From the NCBI RefSeq assembly GCF_000521565.1, contig NZ_CP002701.1, positions 62,001 to 126,000 on the forward strand: DNA of 64,000 bases. Direction: 5' to 3'. Of the stretch, positions 31,815 to 42,294 are shown one piece after another; position 1 is the first letter of the stretch; each line of letters starts with the position of its first letter. The DNA is from Buchnera aphidicola str. G002 (Myzus persicae) (GTDB taxonomy: Bacteria > Pseudomonadota > Gammaproteobacteria > Enterobacterales > Enterobacteriaceae). The notes below the pieces were generated by a model. It was not told the origin of the DNA. It did not search any database and saw only the letters and a list, made by a program, of their open reading frames with translations. The position numbers and the translations under genes are program-made.

Positions 31815-32670
31815 TTTTATTTTTTAATGCATATTGATATAAATTGTTCTTACTAACATTATGTATTTTAGAAGTAATTGAAACTGATTGTTTTAGTGAA
31901 AAAAAATTTCTTAATATCAATAAAGTATCTAATGTTTTCTTTGAGAAAACAGTTGTATTTAATTTTTTAAAGCCATCCATAATAATTACCATTTCCCCTT
32001 TATAACGATATTTATCTTTTTTAAGCCATTCAAACATTAAAGTTGCTGTTGCTCCAAAAATGGATTCCCATTTTTTTGTAATTTCTCTTGCTATTACTAT
32101 ATGTCTATTTTTATCTATTTGTTCTATTATGTCTTGTATACTTTCAAGTATTCTATGTTTAGTTTCATAAAAAATAATGGTGCGTGTTTCTTTTTTTAAA
32201 GATTGAAGTAAATTGCATCTTAATGTTTTTTTAGTAGGAAGAAAACCCTCATAGCAAAAACGATTGTTAGTGATTCCAGAAGCACTTAGTGCTGTAATAG
32301 CAGCACAAGCTCCAGGAAGAGGAATAATTTTAATATTATACAAATGACATTTTTTGATTAAAATACTGCCAGGATCATTGATGATTGGGGTACCTGCATT
32401 AGAAACTAAAGCAATTTTTTTTCCTATTTGGAGTTCTTTAATTAAAATATCACTTTTTATTTTTTCATTATCTTTATTCATCGATGTTAGATTGTTTTTA
32501 ATATTAAAATGTTGTAGTAAAATATTAGTATGTCTAATATTTTCTGCTGCAATTAAATTAACATTTTTTAAGACTTCTAATGCTCTATGAGTAATATCTG
32601 ATAAATTACCAATAGGAGTTGGTACAATATAAAGAATACCATTATAAAATGTATGCATTTTTTTATCCAT
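31798..32670 (-). CDS. rsmI: 16S rRNA 2'-O-ribose C1402 methyltransferase RsmI
   Basis: SAM-dependent methylase of the tetrapyrrole-methylase fold that modifies C1402 in the ribosomal decoding centre. It is 290 residues (E. coli 286). LYIVPTPIGNLSDITHRALE opens the protein, followed by LVSNAGTPIINDPG and PGACAAITALSASG (SAM site), then FYETKHRILE. The rnpB promoter overlaps its 3' end. It is divergent from fabB. Confidence 0.96.
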   Translation of the reverse strand: MDKKMHTFYNGILYIVPTPIGNLSDITHRALEVLKNVNLIAAENIRHTNILLQHFNIKNNLTSMNKDNEKIKSDILIKELQIGKKIALVSNAGTPIINDPGSILIKKCHLYNIKIIPLPGACAAITALSASGITNNRFCYEGFLPTKKTLRCNLLQSLKKETRTIIFYETKHRILESIQDIIEQIDKNRHIVIAREITKKWESIFGATATLMFEWLKKDKYRYKGEMVIIMDGFKKLNTTVFSKKTLDTLLILRNFFSLKQSVSITSKIHNVSKNNLYQYALKNKNDKII

Positions 32671-32769
32671 AAAATATTTTTATATAGGTGATAATCATAA
32701 AAAATTTATTTTCTCATGAAATTAAATTTAAATTATATACATAATTTTTTATAGTTGTAAGGATTATAA

Positions 32770-33996
32770 GTGAGACGAGTAGTTATTACCGGTTTAGGTA
32801 TTATTTCTAGCATTGGAAACAATAAAAAAGAAGTATTAAATTCTTTATATAATGGAACTTCAGGTATTGTGTTTTCAGAAGAAATGAAAGCGTTAGGCTT
32901 ACACAGTCAAATTCATGGAAGTATTAAGTTAATAAACAAAAATATTTTAACTCATAAGATAACTCGTTTTATGAATGATGCTTCTATTTATTCATTTTTA
33001 TCTATGATTCAAGCTATTAAAGACGCTTCTATAAAAACTAAAGAATATCAAAATAATCCTCGTGTAGGATTAATTGCTGGTTCTGGATGTAGTTTTTTAA
33101 AACATCAAGTATACCAATCTAGCGTAAAATCTAAAAAAAGAAGTACGAGTGTTTTTAATTCTATGAATCCTTATTTTGCAATAAAAACTATGCCTTCTGG
33201 AATATCAGCATGCTTATCTACTTTATTTAAAATTCATGGTGTAAATTATTCAATAAGTTCAGCTTGTGCTACTTCTGCTCATTGTATTGGGAATGCATTT
33301 GAATTAATTAAATTTGGTAAACAAGATCTTATTTTTGCAGGTGGAGGTGATGAAATTAGTTTAGAATTAGCTAGTGCATTCGATACCATGAGAGTACTTT
33401 CTTCTAATTTTAATAATACTCCTAGAACAGCATCAAGAGTATACGATATTAATCGTGATGGTTTTGTTATTTCTGGTGGTGCAGGTATATTAGTTCTTGA
33501 AGAATTAAATTTTGCTTTATCTCGTTCGGCGCGTATTTACGCTGAAATTATCGGATACGGAACAGCATCTGATGGTGAAAATATGGTTTTACCTTCAGAA
33601 AAAGGTGCAGTTCGTTGTATGAACTTAGCAAGAAAAGAAAAAAATACATCTATTGATTATATTAATGTACATGGTACGTCTACTCAAATGGGTGATTTAA
33701 TAGAGTTACAAGCTATCAAAGAAGTATTTCATAATGAAAAAAAACCAATGATTTCAGCAACAAAATCAATAACAGGTCATGCATTAGGCGCATCAGGAGT
33801 ACATGAAATTATTTATACATTACTCATGTTAAAATATAATTTCATCGCTCCAACAATTAATATTCAAATATTAGAACCTAATGCAGCAGATATGAATATT
33901 ATTCAAAAAACTATAAATACTCCAATCAATACAGCGATGTCTAATAGTTTTGGATTCGGTGGTACTAATGTATCGTTAATACTTCAAAAGTATTAA
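32770..33996 (+). CDS. fabB: 3-oxoacyl-[acyl-carrier-protein] synthase I
   Basis: Condensing enzyme of fatty acid elongation, needed in E. coli for unsaturated chains. It is 408 residues (E. coli 406). It starts at GTG 32770 after AAGGA, giving MRRVVITGLGI. The nucleophilic cysteine lies in SSACATSAHCIG, and the two catalytic histidines lie in NVHGTSTQMGD and TGHALGASG. The C-terminal NSFGFGGTN is typical. It is followed by talA after 32 bp. Confidence 0.97.
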   Translation: MRRVVITGLGIISSIGNNKKEVLNSLYNGTSGIVFSEEMKALGLHSQIHGSIKLINKNILTHKITRFMNDASIYSFLSMIQAIKDASIKTKEYQNNPRVGLIAGSGCSFLKHQVYQSSVKSKKRSTSVFNSMNPYFAIKTMPSGISACLSTLFKIHGVNYSISSACATSAHCIGNAFELIKFGKQDLIFAGGGDEISLELASAFDTMRVLSSNFNNTPRTASRVYDINRDGFVISGGAGILVLEELNFALSRSARIYAEIIGYGTASDGENMVLPSEKGAVRCMNLARKEKNTSIDYINVHGTSTQMGDLIELQAIKEVFHNEKKPMISATKSITGHALGASGVHEIIYTLLMLKYNFIAPTINIQILEPNAADMNIIQKTINTPINTAMSNSFGFGGTNVSLILQKY

Positions 33997-34028
33997 TATT
34001 TTTATATTGAAAATAAAGAGAATAAAAT

Positions 34029-34979
34029 ATGAATCAATTAAATTCATTAAAAAGATTTACAACTATTGTTGCAGATACTAGTAATATTGAATCTATCTGT
34101 AAGTATAAGCCAGAAGATGCTACGACTAATCCGTCCTTAATTTTACAGGCAGTAAATCATAGTTTCAATGAATGTTTTATTAATCAAGCAGTAGAATATG
34201 CAAAAAAGAAAGGTGGTTTATATAGGGATCAGATTGTTAACGCTAGTGATAAAATATTAGTTGATCTTGGAGTAGAAATTTTAAAATATATACCAGGTTA
34301 TATTTCTAGTGAAGTTGATGCTCGTTTATCATTTAGTAAAGAACAATCTATTTTAAAAGCAAAAAAAATAATTAATTTATATGAAGAACAAGGAATTTCT
34401 AGAAAGAGAGTTTTAATTAAATTAGCTGCTACATGGGAATGCATAAAAGCAGCAGAAGAACTTAAAAAAGATAATATTTTGTGTAATTTAACTCTTTTAT
34501 TTTCTTTTGCTCAAGCACGTGCTTGTGCAGAATCAGATGTATTTTTAATTTCACCTTTTGTTGGACGCATTTATGATTGGTATATTTCTCAAAAATTAAT
34601 ATCAAATTCTTCTAATGAAAGAGATCCTGGTGTTAAATCTGTTTATAAAATATATGATTATTATAAAAAACATAATTATAAAACTATAATTATGGGAGCA
34701 AGCTTTCGTAATATTCAACAAATATTAAATTTGTCTGGATGTGATCGATTGACTATTTCACCTGTTTTATTAAAAGAATTAGAATCTAATGATGAGATAG
34801 TAGATAGAAAACTTATTCCTCCTAGTATTTTTTCAACTCCTCCTTCAGAACTTTCTGAAGAAGAATTTAGATGGGACCATAATCAAGATGTAATGGCTGT
34901 TCAAAAATTATCAGAAGGTATAAGAAATTTTGCAAAAGATCAGTTGGCTTTAGAAAAAATACTTTCAAAAAAAATATAA
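34029..34979 (+). CDS. talA: Transaldolase
   Basis: Non-oxidative pentose-phosphate enzyme moving a three-carbon unit. It is 316 residues, equal to E. coli TalA. It shows DATTNPSLI near the start, and the Schiff-base lysine in [11 protein letters not shown] near residue 132, followed by [12 protein letters not shown]. Its pairing with the adjacent transketolase is the E. coli talA-tktB arrangement, which is why I use talA rather than talB. Confidence 0.95.
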   Translation: MNQLNSLKRFTTIVADTSNIESICKYKPEDATTNPSLILQAVNHSFNECFINQAVEYAKKKGGLYRDQIVNASDKILVDLGVEILKYIPGYISSEVDARLSFSKEQSILKAKKIINLYEEQGISRKRVLIKLAATWECIKAAEELKKDNILCNLTLLFSFAQARACAESDVFLISPFVGRIYDWYISQKLISNSSNERDPGVKSVYKIYDYYKKHNYKTIIMGASFRNIQQILNLSGCDRLTISPVLLKELESNDEIVDRKLIPPSIFSTPPSELSEEEFRWDHNQDVMAVQKLSEGIRNFAKDQLALEKILSKKI

Positions 34980-35027
34980 TTTTTTAAAAATAAATTTAAA
35001 ATTATATTTTAATTACAAGGAAAAAAT

Positions 35028-37025
35028 ATGTGTTCACGAAGAGAATTAGCTAATGCAATTAGAATGTTAAGTATAGATGCTGTTCAGAATGCAAAATCTG
35101 GACATCCTGGTATGCCTATGGGAATGGCAGATATTGCTGAAGTTTTGTGGCGAGATTTTTTACAACACAATCCAAAAAATCCTAATTGGAATAACCGTGA
35201 CCGTTTTATACTCTCTAATGGACATGGTTCTATGTTGTTGTATAGTTTATTACATCTTACCGGATATAATCTATCAATTCAAGAATTAAAAAATTTTAGA
35301 CAACTCAACTCAAAAACTCCTGGACATCCTGAAACAGGTGAAACACCTGGTGTTGAAACAACTACTGGCCCACTAGGACAAGGATTAGCAAATGCTGTTG
35401 GTATGGCTGTTGCAGAAAAAACCTTAAGTGCATATTTTAATCGACCAAACTATAATATAGTTGATCATTACACTTGGGCTTTTGTAGGCGATGGTTGCTT
35501 GATGGAAGGTATTTCTCATGAAGTATGTTCTTTAGCTGGAACTTTAAAACTCGGTAAATTAATTATATTTTATGATAAAAATGGTATTTCAATAGATGGA
35601 GAAACATCTAATTGGTTTACAGATGATACAGTACAACGTTTTAAATCTTATAATTGGCACGTATTAGATAATGTTAATGGTCATGACGCAGAATCTATAA
35701 GAAAAAATATAGAAGAAGCAAAATTGATAACAGATAAACCTTCAATTATTATTTGTAATACTATTATTGGTTTTGGTTCTCCTAATAAGTCAGGAACTGC
35801 AGAATCACATGGTGCCCCTTTAGGAGAAAAAGAGATTAATTTAACAAGACAAAAATTAGATTGGAAATATCCTGCTTTTCAAATACCAACTAAAATTTAT
35901 GAGAAATGGGATTTTAGAAAAAAAGGTTTAGAACTTGAAAAAAAATGGAATAAAAAATTTTCTTCATATCAATCTGAATATCCTGATTTATCAATTGAAT
36001 ATTTAAGACGAATCAATAAAGAATTACCTATTAATTGGCATGAAAAAACAAATAATTATATTAATTTTTTACAAGATAACCCAAAAAATATTGCTAGTCG
36101 TCAAGCTTCACAAAATTCATTAGAAGAATTTAGTAAGATATTGCCTGAATTAATAGGTGGATCAGCAGATTTATCACCTAGTAATTTAACTAAATGTTCT
36201 CATTCTTCTTCTATTACTGATAATTCATCTGGAAATTATATTCATTATGGAGTACGTGAATTTGGAATGACAGCTATAGCAAATGGTATTTCTCATCATG
36301 GAGGTTTCATTCCATATACTGCTACATTCTTAATTTTTGTTGAATACGCACGTAATGCAGTTCGTATGTCTGCTTTAATGAATACTAAGCATATTTTTGT
36401 ATATACGCATGATTCGATTGGATTAGGAGAAGATGGTCCGACGCATCAACCAATAGAACAACTATCTAGTTTACGTATGACTCCAAATATAGATGTATGG
36501 AGACCTAGTGATCAAGTAGAAACAGCAGTGGCTTGGAAATATGCAATTGAAAAGAAATCCGGACCAACTGCATTGATTTTATCACGCCAAAATCTATTTC
36601 AATTTGACAGAGAACCTAAACAATTAGATGAAATTTATTATGGAGCATATATATTATATGATTCTAAAAAAACACTTGATATTATTTTTATATCAACTGG
36701 TTCAGAGTTAAATATTACTTTATTAGCTGCAAAAAAAATTGCTTCTTTAGGTTATTCTGTACGTGTTATTTCAATGCCTTCTACTAATGTTTATGATCAA
36801 CAAGACGATTCTTATAAAGAATTTCTATTACCATCTTATGTAACTAAAAGAGTTGTTGTTGAAGCTAGTATAGAAGATTTCTGGTATAAATATGTGGGAA
36901 TTAATGGTTTAATTATTGGAATGAAAACTTTTGGAGAATCAGCTCCAGCAGAAGATTTATTTGAAAAATTTGGTTTTACTATTGACAATATAGTAAGTAG
37001 ATCTTTAAATTTACTAAAGTCTTAA
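35028..37025 (+). CDS. tktB: Transketolase
   Basis: Thiamine-diphosphate enzyme linking pentose phosphates with glycolysis. It is 665 residues (E. coli 667). Key pieces are [11 protein letters not shown], the ThDP-binding [13 protein letters not shown] motif near 155, GADLSP-type [10 protein letters not shown], and the histidine-bearing [14 protein letters not shown] near 470. It lies 48 bp after talA and is closed by a strong terminator. Confidence 0.96.
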   Translation: MCSRRELANAIRMLSIDAVQNAKSGHPGMPMGMADIAEVLWRDFLQHNPKNPNWNNRDRFILSNGHGSMLLYSLLHLTGYNLSIQELKNFRQLNSKTPGHPETGETPGVETTTGPLGQGLANAVGMAVAEKTLSAYFNRPNYNIVDHYTWAFVGDGCLMEGISHEVCSLAGTLKLGKLIIFYDKNGISIDGETSNWFTDDTVQRFKSYNWHVLDNVNGHDAESIRKNIEEAKLITDKPSIIICNTIIGFGSPNKSGTAESHGAPLGEKEINLTRQKLDWKYPAFQIPTKIYEKWDFRKKGLELEKKWNKKFSSYQSEYPDLSIEYLRRINKELPINWHEKTNNYINFLQDNPKNIASRQASQNSLEEFSKILPELIGGSADLSPSNLTKCSHSSSITDNSSGNYIHYGVREFGMTAIANGISHHGGFIPYTATFLIFVEYARNAVRMSALMNTKHIFVYTHDSIGLGEDGPTHQPIEQLSSLRMTPNIDVWRPSDQVETAVAWKYAIEKKSGPTALILSRQNLFQFDREPKQLDEIYYGAYILYDSKKTLDIIFISTGSELNITLLAAKKIASLGYSVRVISMPSTNVYDQQDDSYKEFLLPSYVTKRVVVEASIEDFWYKYVGINGLIIGMKTFGESAPAEDLFEKFGFTIDNIVSRSLNLLKS

Positions 37026-37050
37026 GTATTATGATTTTTTGAATAGTTAT

Positions 37051-37084
37051 GGGGCTTTTTATAAAAGCCCCATTTATTTTTTTT
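37051..37084 (+). terminator. Rho-independent terminator after tktB
   Basis: GGGGCTTTT/AAAAGCCCC stem with a short loop, followed by ATTTATTTTTTTT. It is the clearest classical terminator in the window. Confidence 0.9.
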
Positions 37085-37127
37085 AAAAAAGTGAAATATA
37101 TAAAATTAAAATAAATTAGGAAAAGAA

Positions 37128-38258
37128 ATGATTTGTTCAATAACAAAATTAGCACAAAAACTCATTCGAATTCCTTCTATTAGTCCGCAAGATTTAGGTT
37201 GTCAGGATATTATTATAGAACGTTTAAATAAAATTGGATTTAAAGTTAAAATTATCAATATAAATGATACAAAAAATTTTTGGGCTGTAAGAGGTAATAC
37301 TGGAAAGACATTAACATTTGCAGGGCATACAGATGTAGTATCGCCTGGTTTAAAAAAAGATTGGAATACTGATCCTTTTGAACCGATAATTAATAATGGA
37401 TTTTTATTTGGTCGAGGATCCTCAGATATGAAAGGTGCCTTAGCTGCCATGATTGTAGCAGTTGAGAGATTTGTTAAAAAATACCCATTTCATGTAGGAC
37501 GTTTATCTTTTCTTATTACTTCAGATGAAGAATCTAATGCTATTGATGGAACTGTGAAAGTAGTAGAGTATTTAATGTCTAAAAATTATACAATTGATTA
37601 TTGTTTAATAGGAGAACCATCTAGCAATACCAAAGTTGGTGATGTTATTAAGAATGGTCGACGTGGTTCTATCACAGCTAACTTAACTATCCACGGCGTA
37701 CAAGGTCATATTGCGTATCCTGAGTTAGCTGATAATCCTATACATAAAGGCTTGCCTATTATTTTAAAGATATTATCTATTAGTTTCGATCATGGAAATG
37801 ATTTTTTTTCTCCAACTACTATTAATATTGCTAATATTCATGCAGGAGATGGAACTAATAATATTATTCCGGGGTCTTTATTTGTTCAATTTAATATTCG
37901 GTTCAGTACTGAAGTGTCTGACATAGAGATTAAATCTAAAATTCAAAAAATATTGAATCAAAATAATATAAATTATTCTATAAAATGGTATCTTTCAGGT
38001 CAACCGTTTATTACTAAAACAGGTGTATTATTAGATACAGTTATAAAGTCGATTGTACATTTTAATAAAATAAAACCTATTTTGTCTACTTCAGGTGGCA
38101 CTTCTGATGGTCGATTTATTTCATTGATGGGTTCTGAAATAGTAGAATTAGGATTAATTAATCGTACTATTCATAAAGTGAATGAATGTGTAAAGATAGC
38201 TGATTTACAATTATTAACTCTTATTTATGAAGATGTTATGAAAAAACTATTCGTTTAA
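37128..38258 (+). CDS. dapE: Succinyl-diaminopimelate desuccinylase
   Basis: Zinc aminohydrolase of the lysine and meso-diaminopimelate pathway. It is 376 residues (E. coli 375). Metal-binding residues are in [11 protein letters not shown] and GRGSSDMKG, the catalytic Glu pair in [12 protein letters not shown], then GEPSSNT and the late [11 protein letters not shown] and IHKVNECV. Lysine is an essential amino acid for an insect host, and diaminopimelate is needed for the wall. It converges on the dapA side of the locus. Confidence 0.96.
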   Translation: MICSITKLAQKLIRIPSISPQDLGCQDIIIERLNKIGFKVKIININDTKNFWAVRGNTGKTLTFAGHTDVVSPGLKKDWNTDPFEPIINNGFLFGRGSSDMKGALAAMIVAVERFVKKYPFHVGRLSFLITSDEESNAIDGTVKVVEYLMSKNYTIDYCLIGEPSSNTKVGDVIKNGRRGSITANLTIHGVQGHIAYPELADNPIHKGLPIILKILSISFDHGNDFFSPTTINIANIHAGDGTNNIIPGSLFVQFNIRFSTEVSDIEIKSKIQKILNQNNINYSIKWYLSGQPFITKTGVLLDTVIKSIVHFNKIKPILSTSGGTSDGRFISLMGSEIVELGLINRTIHKVNECVKIADLQLLTLIYEDVMKKLFV

Positions 38259-38299
38259 TTTTTTAAAAATTTAATTAGACAGTAGTTATGATAATGAAT

Positions 38300-38324
38300 G
38301 CAGATTATCATAAAGATAATCTGC
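38300..38324. terminator. Hairpin between dapE and the bamC-like frame
   Basis: Perfect 10-bp stem GCAGATTATC/GATAATCTGC with an ATAAA loop, in the gap between convergent units. There is no long T-run on either side, so it is a probable but non-canonical terminator. Confidence 0.5.
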
Positions 38325-38399
38325 CTTAATAACCATTAATCATGCTTTATTTAATAGAAAAATATTATTCAATATTTTTTATTATTCTTTAAAAATTAT

Positions 38400-38636
38400 T
38401 TATATAGGAGGAAATATATTATAATTTTCTCTTTGTAAATCTTGTTTTGTATAGGGAATATTATATTTTTTGTCTTGATCAGGGATAGTAATACCTTTTG
38501 GAACTATTAATGTTTTAAATTGATTTTCTTTTTCATCAAATAAAAAAAACTTGTTTTTTTTAAAATCTTCTAAGGTACAAGATGTTATTAGAAAAAAATT
38601 AATAATTTGAAATGTTATAATGATAACTTTAAAAAT
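38400..38636 (-). CDS. bamC: Miniature BamC-like lipoprotein (N-terminal segment only), non-ATG start
   Basis: A 78-codon frame directly downstream of dapA, the position of bamC in E. coli. It encodes a hydrophobic signal segment ending in the lipobox LITSC (Cys20), then a short mature part. The spacing KTLIVPKGITIP...YNIP...NIFPPI follows the BamC N-terminal pattern (AP.GM.LP...YAIP...DIRPP), the stretch that binds BamD in E. coli. Both globular BamC domains are gone. There is no ATG, GTG or TTG upstream in this frame: a stop lies just before a nine-A run, so initiation would need ATT at 38634-38636. It is either a functional remnant or a decaying gene. Confidence 0.55.
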   Translation of the reverse strand: MFKVIIITFQIINFFLITSCTLEDFKKNKFFLFDEKENQFKTLIVPKGITIPDQDKKYNIPYTKQDLQRENYNIFPPI

Positions 38637-38651
38637 TTTTTTTTATATGTT

Positions 38652-39536
38652 TTATAATTTTTGTAGATTAGCATATTGAAGTGCTTTTTCAAGTTGTAAG
38701 CGTGTGGAATTTAAAATTGGAGTTAACGGTAATCTAAGTGTATCATTTTTTATTAATCCAATTTTTTTGGCTAACCATTTAACTGGAATAGGATTAGGTT
38801 CTATAAACAATGCTTCATGTAATAACATCAAACGTTTATTTATAGTTCTAGCATTTATAAAGTCTCCTTTTAATGCATAGGAACAGATTTGCATCATTTC
38901 TTTTGCAGCAATATTAGCTGTTACTGAAATAACACCTTGACCACCTAATTGCATAAAATCTAATGCTGTTGCATCATCTCCGCTAATTAATAGAAAATTT
39001 TTTTTGACTAGTTCTTTGATTTTATTGATTCTAGATAAATCACCAGTTGCTTCTTTTATTCCTATAATATTTTGAAATTTAGATAGTTTAGCTACTGTTT
39101 CTGGAAGTAAATCACATCCAGTACGACTAGGAACATTATATAAAATCTGTGGTAATTCAGTATTTTCTGAAATAGCTTTAAAGTGTTGATATAATCCTTC
39201 TTGTGTTGGTTTATTATAATATGGAGTAACTGTTAAACATCCTGAAATTCCAGATTTTTCAAATCTCTTTGTTAAAGATATAGCTTCTGTTGTAGCATTT
39301 GCGCCTGTTCCTGCAATAATTGGAATACGTTGGTCAGCTAATTCCAAGGTCATCATAACAATATTTATATGTTCTTCTTGACTTAGTGTTGCAGATTCTC
39401 CGGTTGTTCCAATGGAAACAATAGCTCTAGTTTCATTGCAAATATGGTAATTGATCAATTTTTTTAAACTGGTACGACAAATCTGACCTTTTTCGTCCAT
39501 GGGTGTGATTAGTGCAACGATACTTCCTGTGAACAT
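38652..39536 (-). CDS. dapA: 4-hydroxy-tetrahydrodipicolinate synthase
   Basis: First committed step to lysine and diaminopimelate, condensing pyruvate with aspartate semialdehyde. It is 294 residues (E. coli 292). It begins [17 protein letters not shown], has [13 protein letters not shown], the catalytic tyrosine in [11 protein letters not shown] and the Schiff-base lysine in [10 protein letters not shown] near 161. It has a GGAGGC-type ribosome binding site. In E. coli the gene lies next to bamC; here a bamC remnant follows. Confidence 0.97.
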   Translation of the reverse strand: MFTGSIVALITPMDEKGQICRTSLKKLINYHICNETRAIVSIGTTGESATLSQEEHINIVMMTLELADQRIPIIAGTGANATTEAISLTKRFEKSGISGCLTVTPYYNKPTQEGLYQHFKAISENTELPQILYNVPSRTGCDLLPETVAKLSKFQNIIGIKEATGDLSRINKIKELVKKNFLLISGDDATALDFMQLGGQGVISVTANIAAKEMMQICSYALKGDFINARTINKRLMLLHEALFIEPNPIPVKWLAKKIGLIKNDTLRLPLTPILNSTRLQLEKALQYANLQKL

Positions 39537-40156
39537 TAGTTTGCCTCCATAAAAATTACTTTATGGTATGTTTTGATATATATCTACAATAAAGTATATC
39601 AAAATTATGAATGTAATATTTTAAAAAATTATTTCATTTTAAATATAAAAGTATTATAGGATATAATATCTATCATACATTATGAATAACTTTATATTAT
39701 AAAAAATATATTTGATGAATTTGTAAAAAAATAAATAAAATTTCTGATCTCATTTATTCTTATAAAGAATACATTATATAATGAACATATTTATAAATAG
39801 AACTATTGTCGTCTTATTTTTAGTCCCTAATTTTATTATAAAATTAGCATATTTTTATCGTAAAAAACTGTTTTTTTTATTATGCGTATAATAATGTTTA
39901 TAATATGAGAGATAATATAGAGTTTTGTAATAATAAAAATATATAAATTTTGATTATTAGTTTTTAATCACATTGAGAGAATTTTATCTTTAGAGAAAAA
40001 ATTAAAAATCAATTTATTCATAAATGATAAATATATTATTAAAATATTATGTTTTGCATCACACTAATTTTATATCAGAAATTTTTTTATTCAAGAAGCT
40101 ACTAAATAATATATAATTTAGTAGCATTACTATTATTAAAAATATTTTAAAAACAA
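39537..40156. other. 620-bp gene-free region between dapA and aroC
   Basis: No convincing gene. It holds an inverted repeat TTTTGATATA/TATATCAAAA at 39571-39604 upstream of dapA, and a 9-bp hairpin CTAATTTTA/TAAAATTAG at 39827-39847 followed by ATATTTTT on the plus strand. That hairpin resembles a terminator although no plus-strand gene precedes it. A 36-codon ATG frame at 39781 shows no recognisable family. The region may be a fully decayed gene, a regulatory region or a small RNA locus. Confidence 0.6.
40098..40125 (-). terminator. Hairpin downstream of aroC
   Basis: Perfect 10-bp stem GCTACTAAAT/ATTTAGTAGC just past the aroC stop on the minus strand. It is followed, after a short gap, by a run of T residues in the aroC direction. 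It is the probable aroC terminator. Confidence 0.55.
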
Positions 40157-41221
40157 CTATTTTTTACCACATTGAGCTCGAAATCTTAATAGGTGATCCA
40201 TTAATATAATAGCAACCATTGCTTCAGTTATCGGTACAGCACGTAATCCTACACATGGATCATGTCGACCTCTGACAATAATTGGTGCAGTTTCGTTTTT
40301 ATCATTTATTGTTTTACCTTCTTTCTTAATACTTGATGTTGGTTTAAATGCTGCTTGTAAAATAATTTTTTCACCATTACTAATACCACCTAAAATACCT
40401 CCACAATGATTACTTAAGAATCCCTTTGATGTCATTTCATCACGATGTTCGCTTCCTTTTTGATTGACTACTAAAAATCCATCGCCAATTTCAATTCCTT
40501 TTACTGCATTGATACTCATTATAGCATGTGCTAAGTCAGCATCAAGGCGATCAAAAACTGGTTCTCCTAATCCTATAGGGACATTTTCAGCTATAATAGT
40601 TATTTTAGCTCCAATAGAATCTCCTGTTTTTTTTAAAACTTTCATCATATTTTCAAGTTCTGGAACTTGTTTAGAATTAGGACAGAAAAAAGGATTTTTT
40701 TCTACTTCTTCCCAAGATTGAAATAAACATTCTATATTACCAATAGATGATAAATATGCTCGTACGGTTATACCATATGTTTGATTAAGATATTTTTTTG
40801 CAATTGCACCTGCAGCAACCCGCATAGTGGTTTCTCGAGCGGAAGATCTTCCTCCTCCACGATAATCTCTAATTCCATATTTTTTTTCATAAGTGTAGTC
40901 AGCATGGCCTGGTCTAAATAAATTTTTTATGACGCTATAGTCTTCTGAACGTTGATCGCTATTATGAATTATTAAACCAATACTTGTCCCCGTTGTAACA
41001 CCATTGAAAACTCCAGAAAGTATATTAATTTCATCTAATTCACGACGTGGAGTTGTGTAACGAGAAGTTCCCGGTCGTCTACGATTTAAATCGTATTGTA
41101 TGTCTTCTTTAGAAATTTGTAGACCTGGTGGTGTTCCATCAATTATACATCCTAATGCTTTACCGTGTGATTCACCAAAAGTAGTTACACAGAATATTTT
41201 ACCAATTGTATTTCCAGACAT
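40157..41221 (-). CDS. aroC: Chorismate synthase
   Basis: Last step of the shikimate pathway, supplying chorismate for aromatic amino acids. It is 354 residues (E. coli 361). [15 protein letters not shown] near the start, [34 protein letters not shown] and the late [13 protein letters not shown] are family signatures, including the FMN-binding region. It is divergent from smrB; the E. coli gene prmB, normally between them, is absent. Confidence 0.97.
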   Translation of the reverse strand: MSGNTIGKIFCVTTFGESHGKALGCIIDGTPPGLQISKEDIQYDLNRRRPGTSRYTTPRRELDEINILSGVFNGVTTGTSIGLIIHNSDQRSEDYSVIKNLFRPGHADYTYEKKYGIRDYRGGGRSSARETTMRVAAGAIAKKYLNQTYGITVRAYLSSIGNIECLFQSWEEVEKNPFFCPNSKQVPELENMMKVLKKTGDSIGAKITIIAENVPIGLGEPVFDRLDADLAHAIMSINAVKGIEIGDGFLVVNQKGSEHRDEMTSKGFLSNHCGGILGGISNGEKIILQAAFKPTSSIKKEGKTINDKNETAPIIVRGRHDPCVGLRAVPITEAMVAIILMDHLLRFRAQCGKK

Positions 41222-41477
41222 TTATATTCTTCTATCTTATCAAAGTGAAATAATATAACTATACAGAATAAATACACAAAAATGCTTTTTTATTTTTTAA
41301 AAATTAAAATAAATAGAATTTTAATAAAAATTAATCTATAAAAATTTACTCATTTATCATTTTTTATTTGTTGTTTTTATAAAAACTAAATTATATAATT
41401 ATTAGAAAAAAATAATAAAAAATTTAAATCAAAAAATGTATGTTTTACATTTATTAATTTTATTGGTAAAAATAACT

Positions 41478-42011
41478 ATGAATAAAAATAGCGGATGTAC
41501 TATTAATTCTAGTATTTTATTTCGTCAATGGTTAAATGGTACTCGCGAAATAGTGCAAGATACTATTTTCCATTCTAGAATTGATAAAAAAGATAATACT
41601 AACATAGTATATAAGCGTATAGTTTTTGAACAAGATGCTCATAGTCATTATTTTTCTTGTAGAAATAAAAAAGATTTATTTAAAGATGATCCAGTTTCTT
41701 ATGTTCGTCATAAAAATTCGTATAATATTTTAAAAAATTTAAAAAAAGGAAAATATAATCCAGATATTTCTCTTGATTTACATGGATTAACACAATATGA
41801 AGCACAAAAAGCATTAGGTGAGTTAATTACAACATGTCAAAAAGAAAAATTTTTTTGTGCACATATCATGCATGGATATGGTAAACATATTTTAAAACAA
41901 CAGACACCTTTTTGGTTATCTCAACATCCAGATATCATAGCTTTTCATGAAGCTCCTAAATTTTTTGGAAGCGATGCTGCAATTATAGCCATCATTGAAA
42001 TTAACTCTTAA
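41478..42011 (+). CDS. smrB: SmrB-like ribosome rescue endonuclease
   Basis: Smr-domain protein. E. coli SmrB (YfcN) cleaves mRNA between collided ribosomes. I set the start at ATG 41478 (177 residues) because MNKNSGCTINSSILFRQW aligns with the family start, whereas the open frame upstream of it is a hydrophobic stretch without similarity. Signature motifs are LDLHGLTQYEA and MHGYGKHILKQQTP, then FGSDAAIIAIIE. It is divergent from aroC as in E. coli and upstream of the his operon. Confidence 0.92.
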   Translation: MNKNSGCTINSSILFRQWLNGTREIVQDTIFHSRIDKKDNTNIVYKRIVFEQDAHSHYFSCRNKKDLFKDDPVSYVRHKNSYNILKNLKKGKYNPDISLDLHGLTQYEAQKALGELITTCQKEKFFCAHIMHGYGKHILKQQTPFWLSQHPDIIAFHEAPKFFGSDAAIIAIIEINS

Positions 42012-42226
42012 TTTTAAAAACATAAATATTTCAAGTAAAGATGCTTTTATTACTTTAATAAAATTAATGATTTTATTATTGTAAATTTGATGAAGCATAT
42101 TTTTTAGTATTTATCAAGAATTTTATGAATAATTTTTATTTATTATATTTAAATTTTACGATAACATCATTGATAGTTCATATGTTATATAATAAGTTTT
42201 CTAATTAAAATAGAAAAATTTTTTTT

Positions 42227-42258
42227 AAAAACCCGTATTTTTTGGGTTTTTTTATTTT
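42227..42258 (+). terminator. Terminator hairpin upstream of hisG
   Basis: AAAAACCC/GGGTTTTT stem with a T-rich tail ends about 36 bp before hisG. In E. coli an attenuator terminator sits at the same place. Here no His-codon-rich leader peptide precedes it, so it either ends smrB or is a relic of the attenuator. Confidence 0.7.
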
Positions 42259-42294
42259 TCATAATATATGAAAAATTTTTAAGGAATTTGAAAT

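Noticed and set aside
39781-39891. 36-codon ATG frame in the dapA-aroC gap
   Set aside because: Short and hydrophobic by A/T bias, overlapping a hairpin, with no ribosome binding site or similarity.
42125-42208. Possible his leader peptide
   Set aside because: A 27-codon ATG frame in the right place, but it contains only one His codon, so it does not qualify as an attenuation leader.
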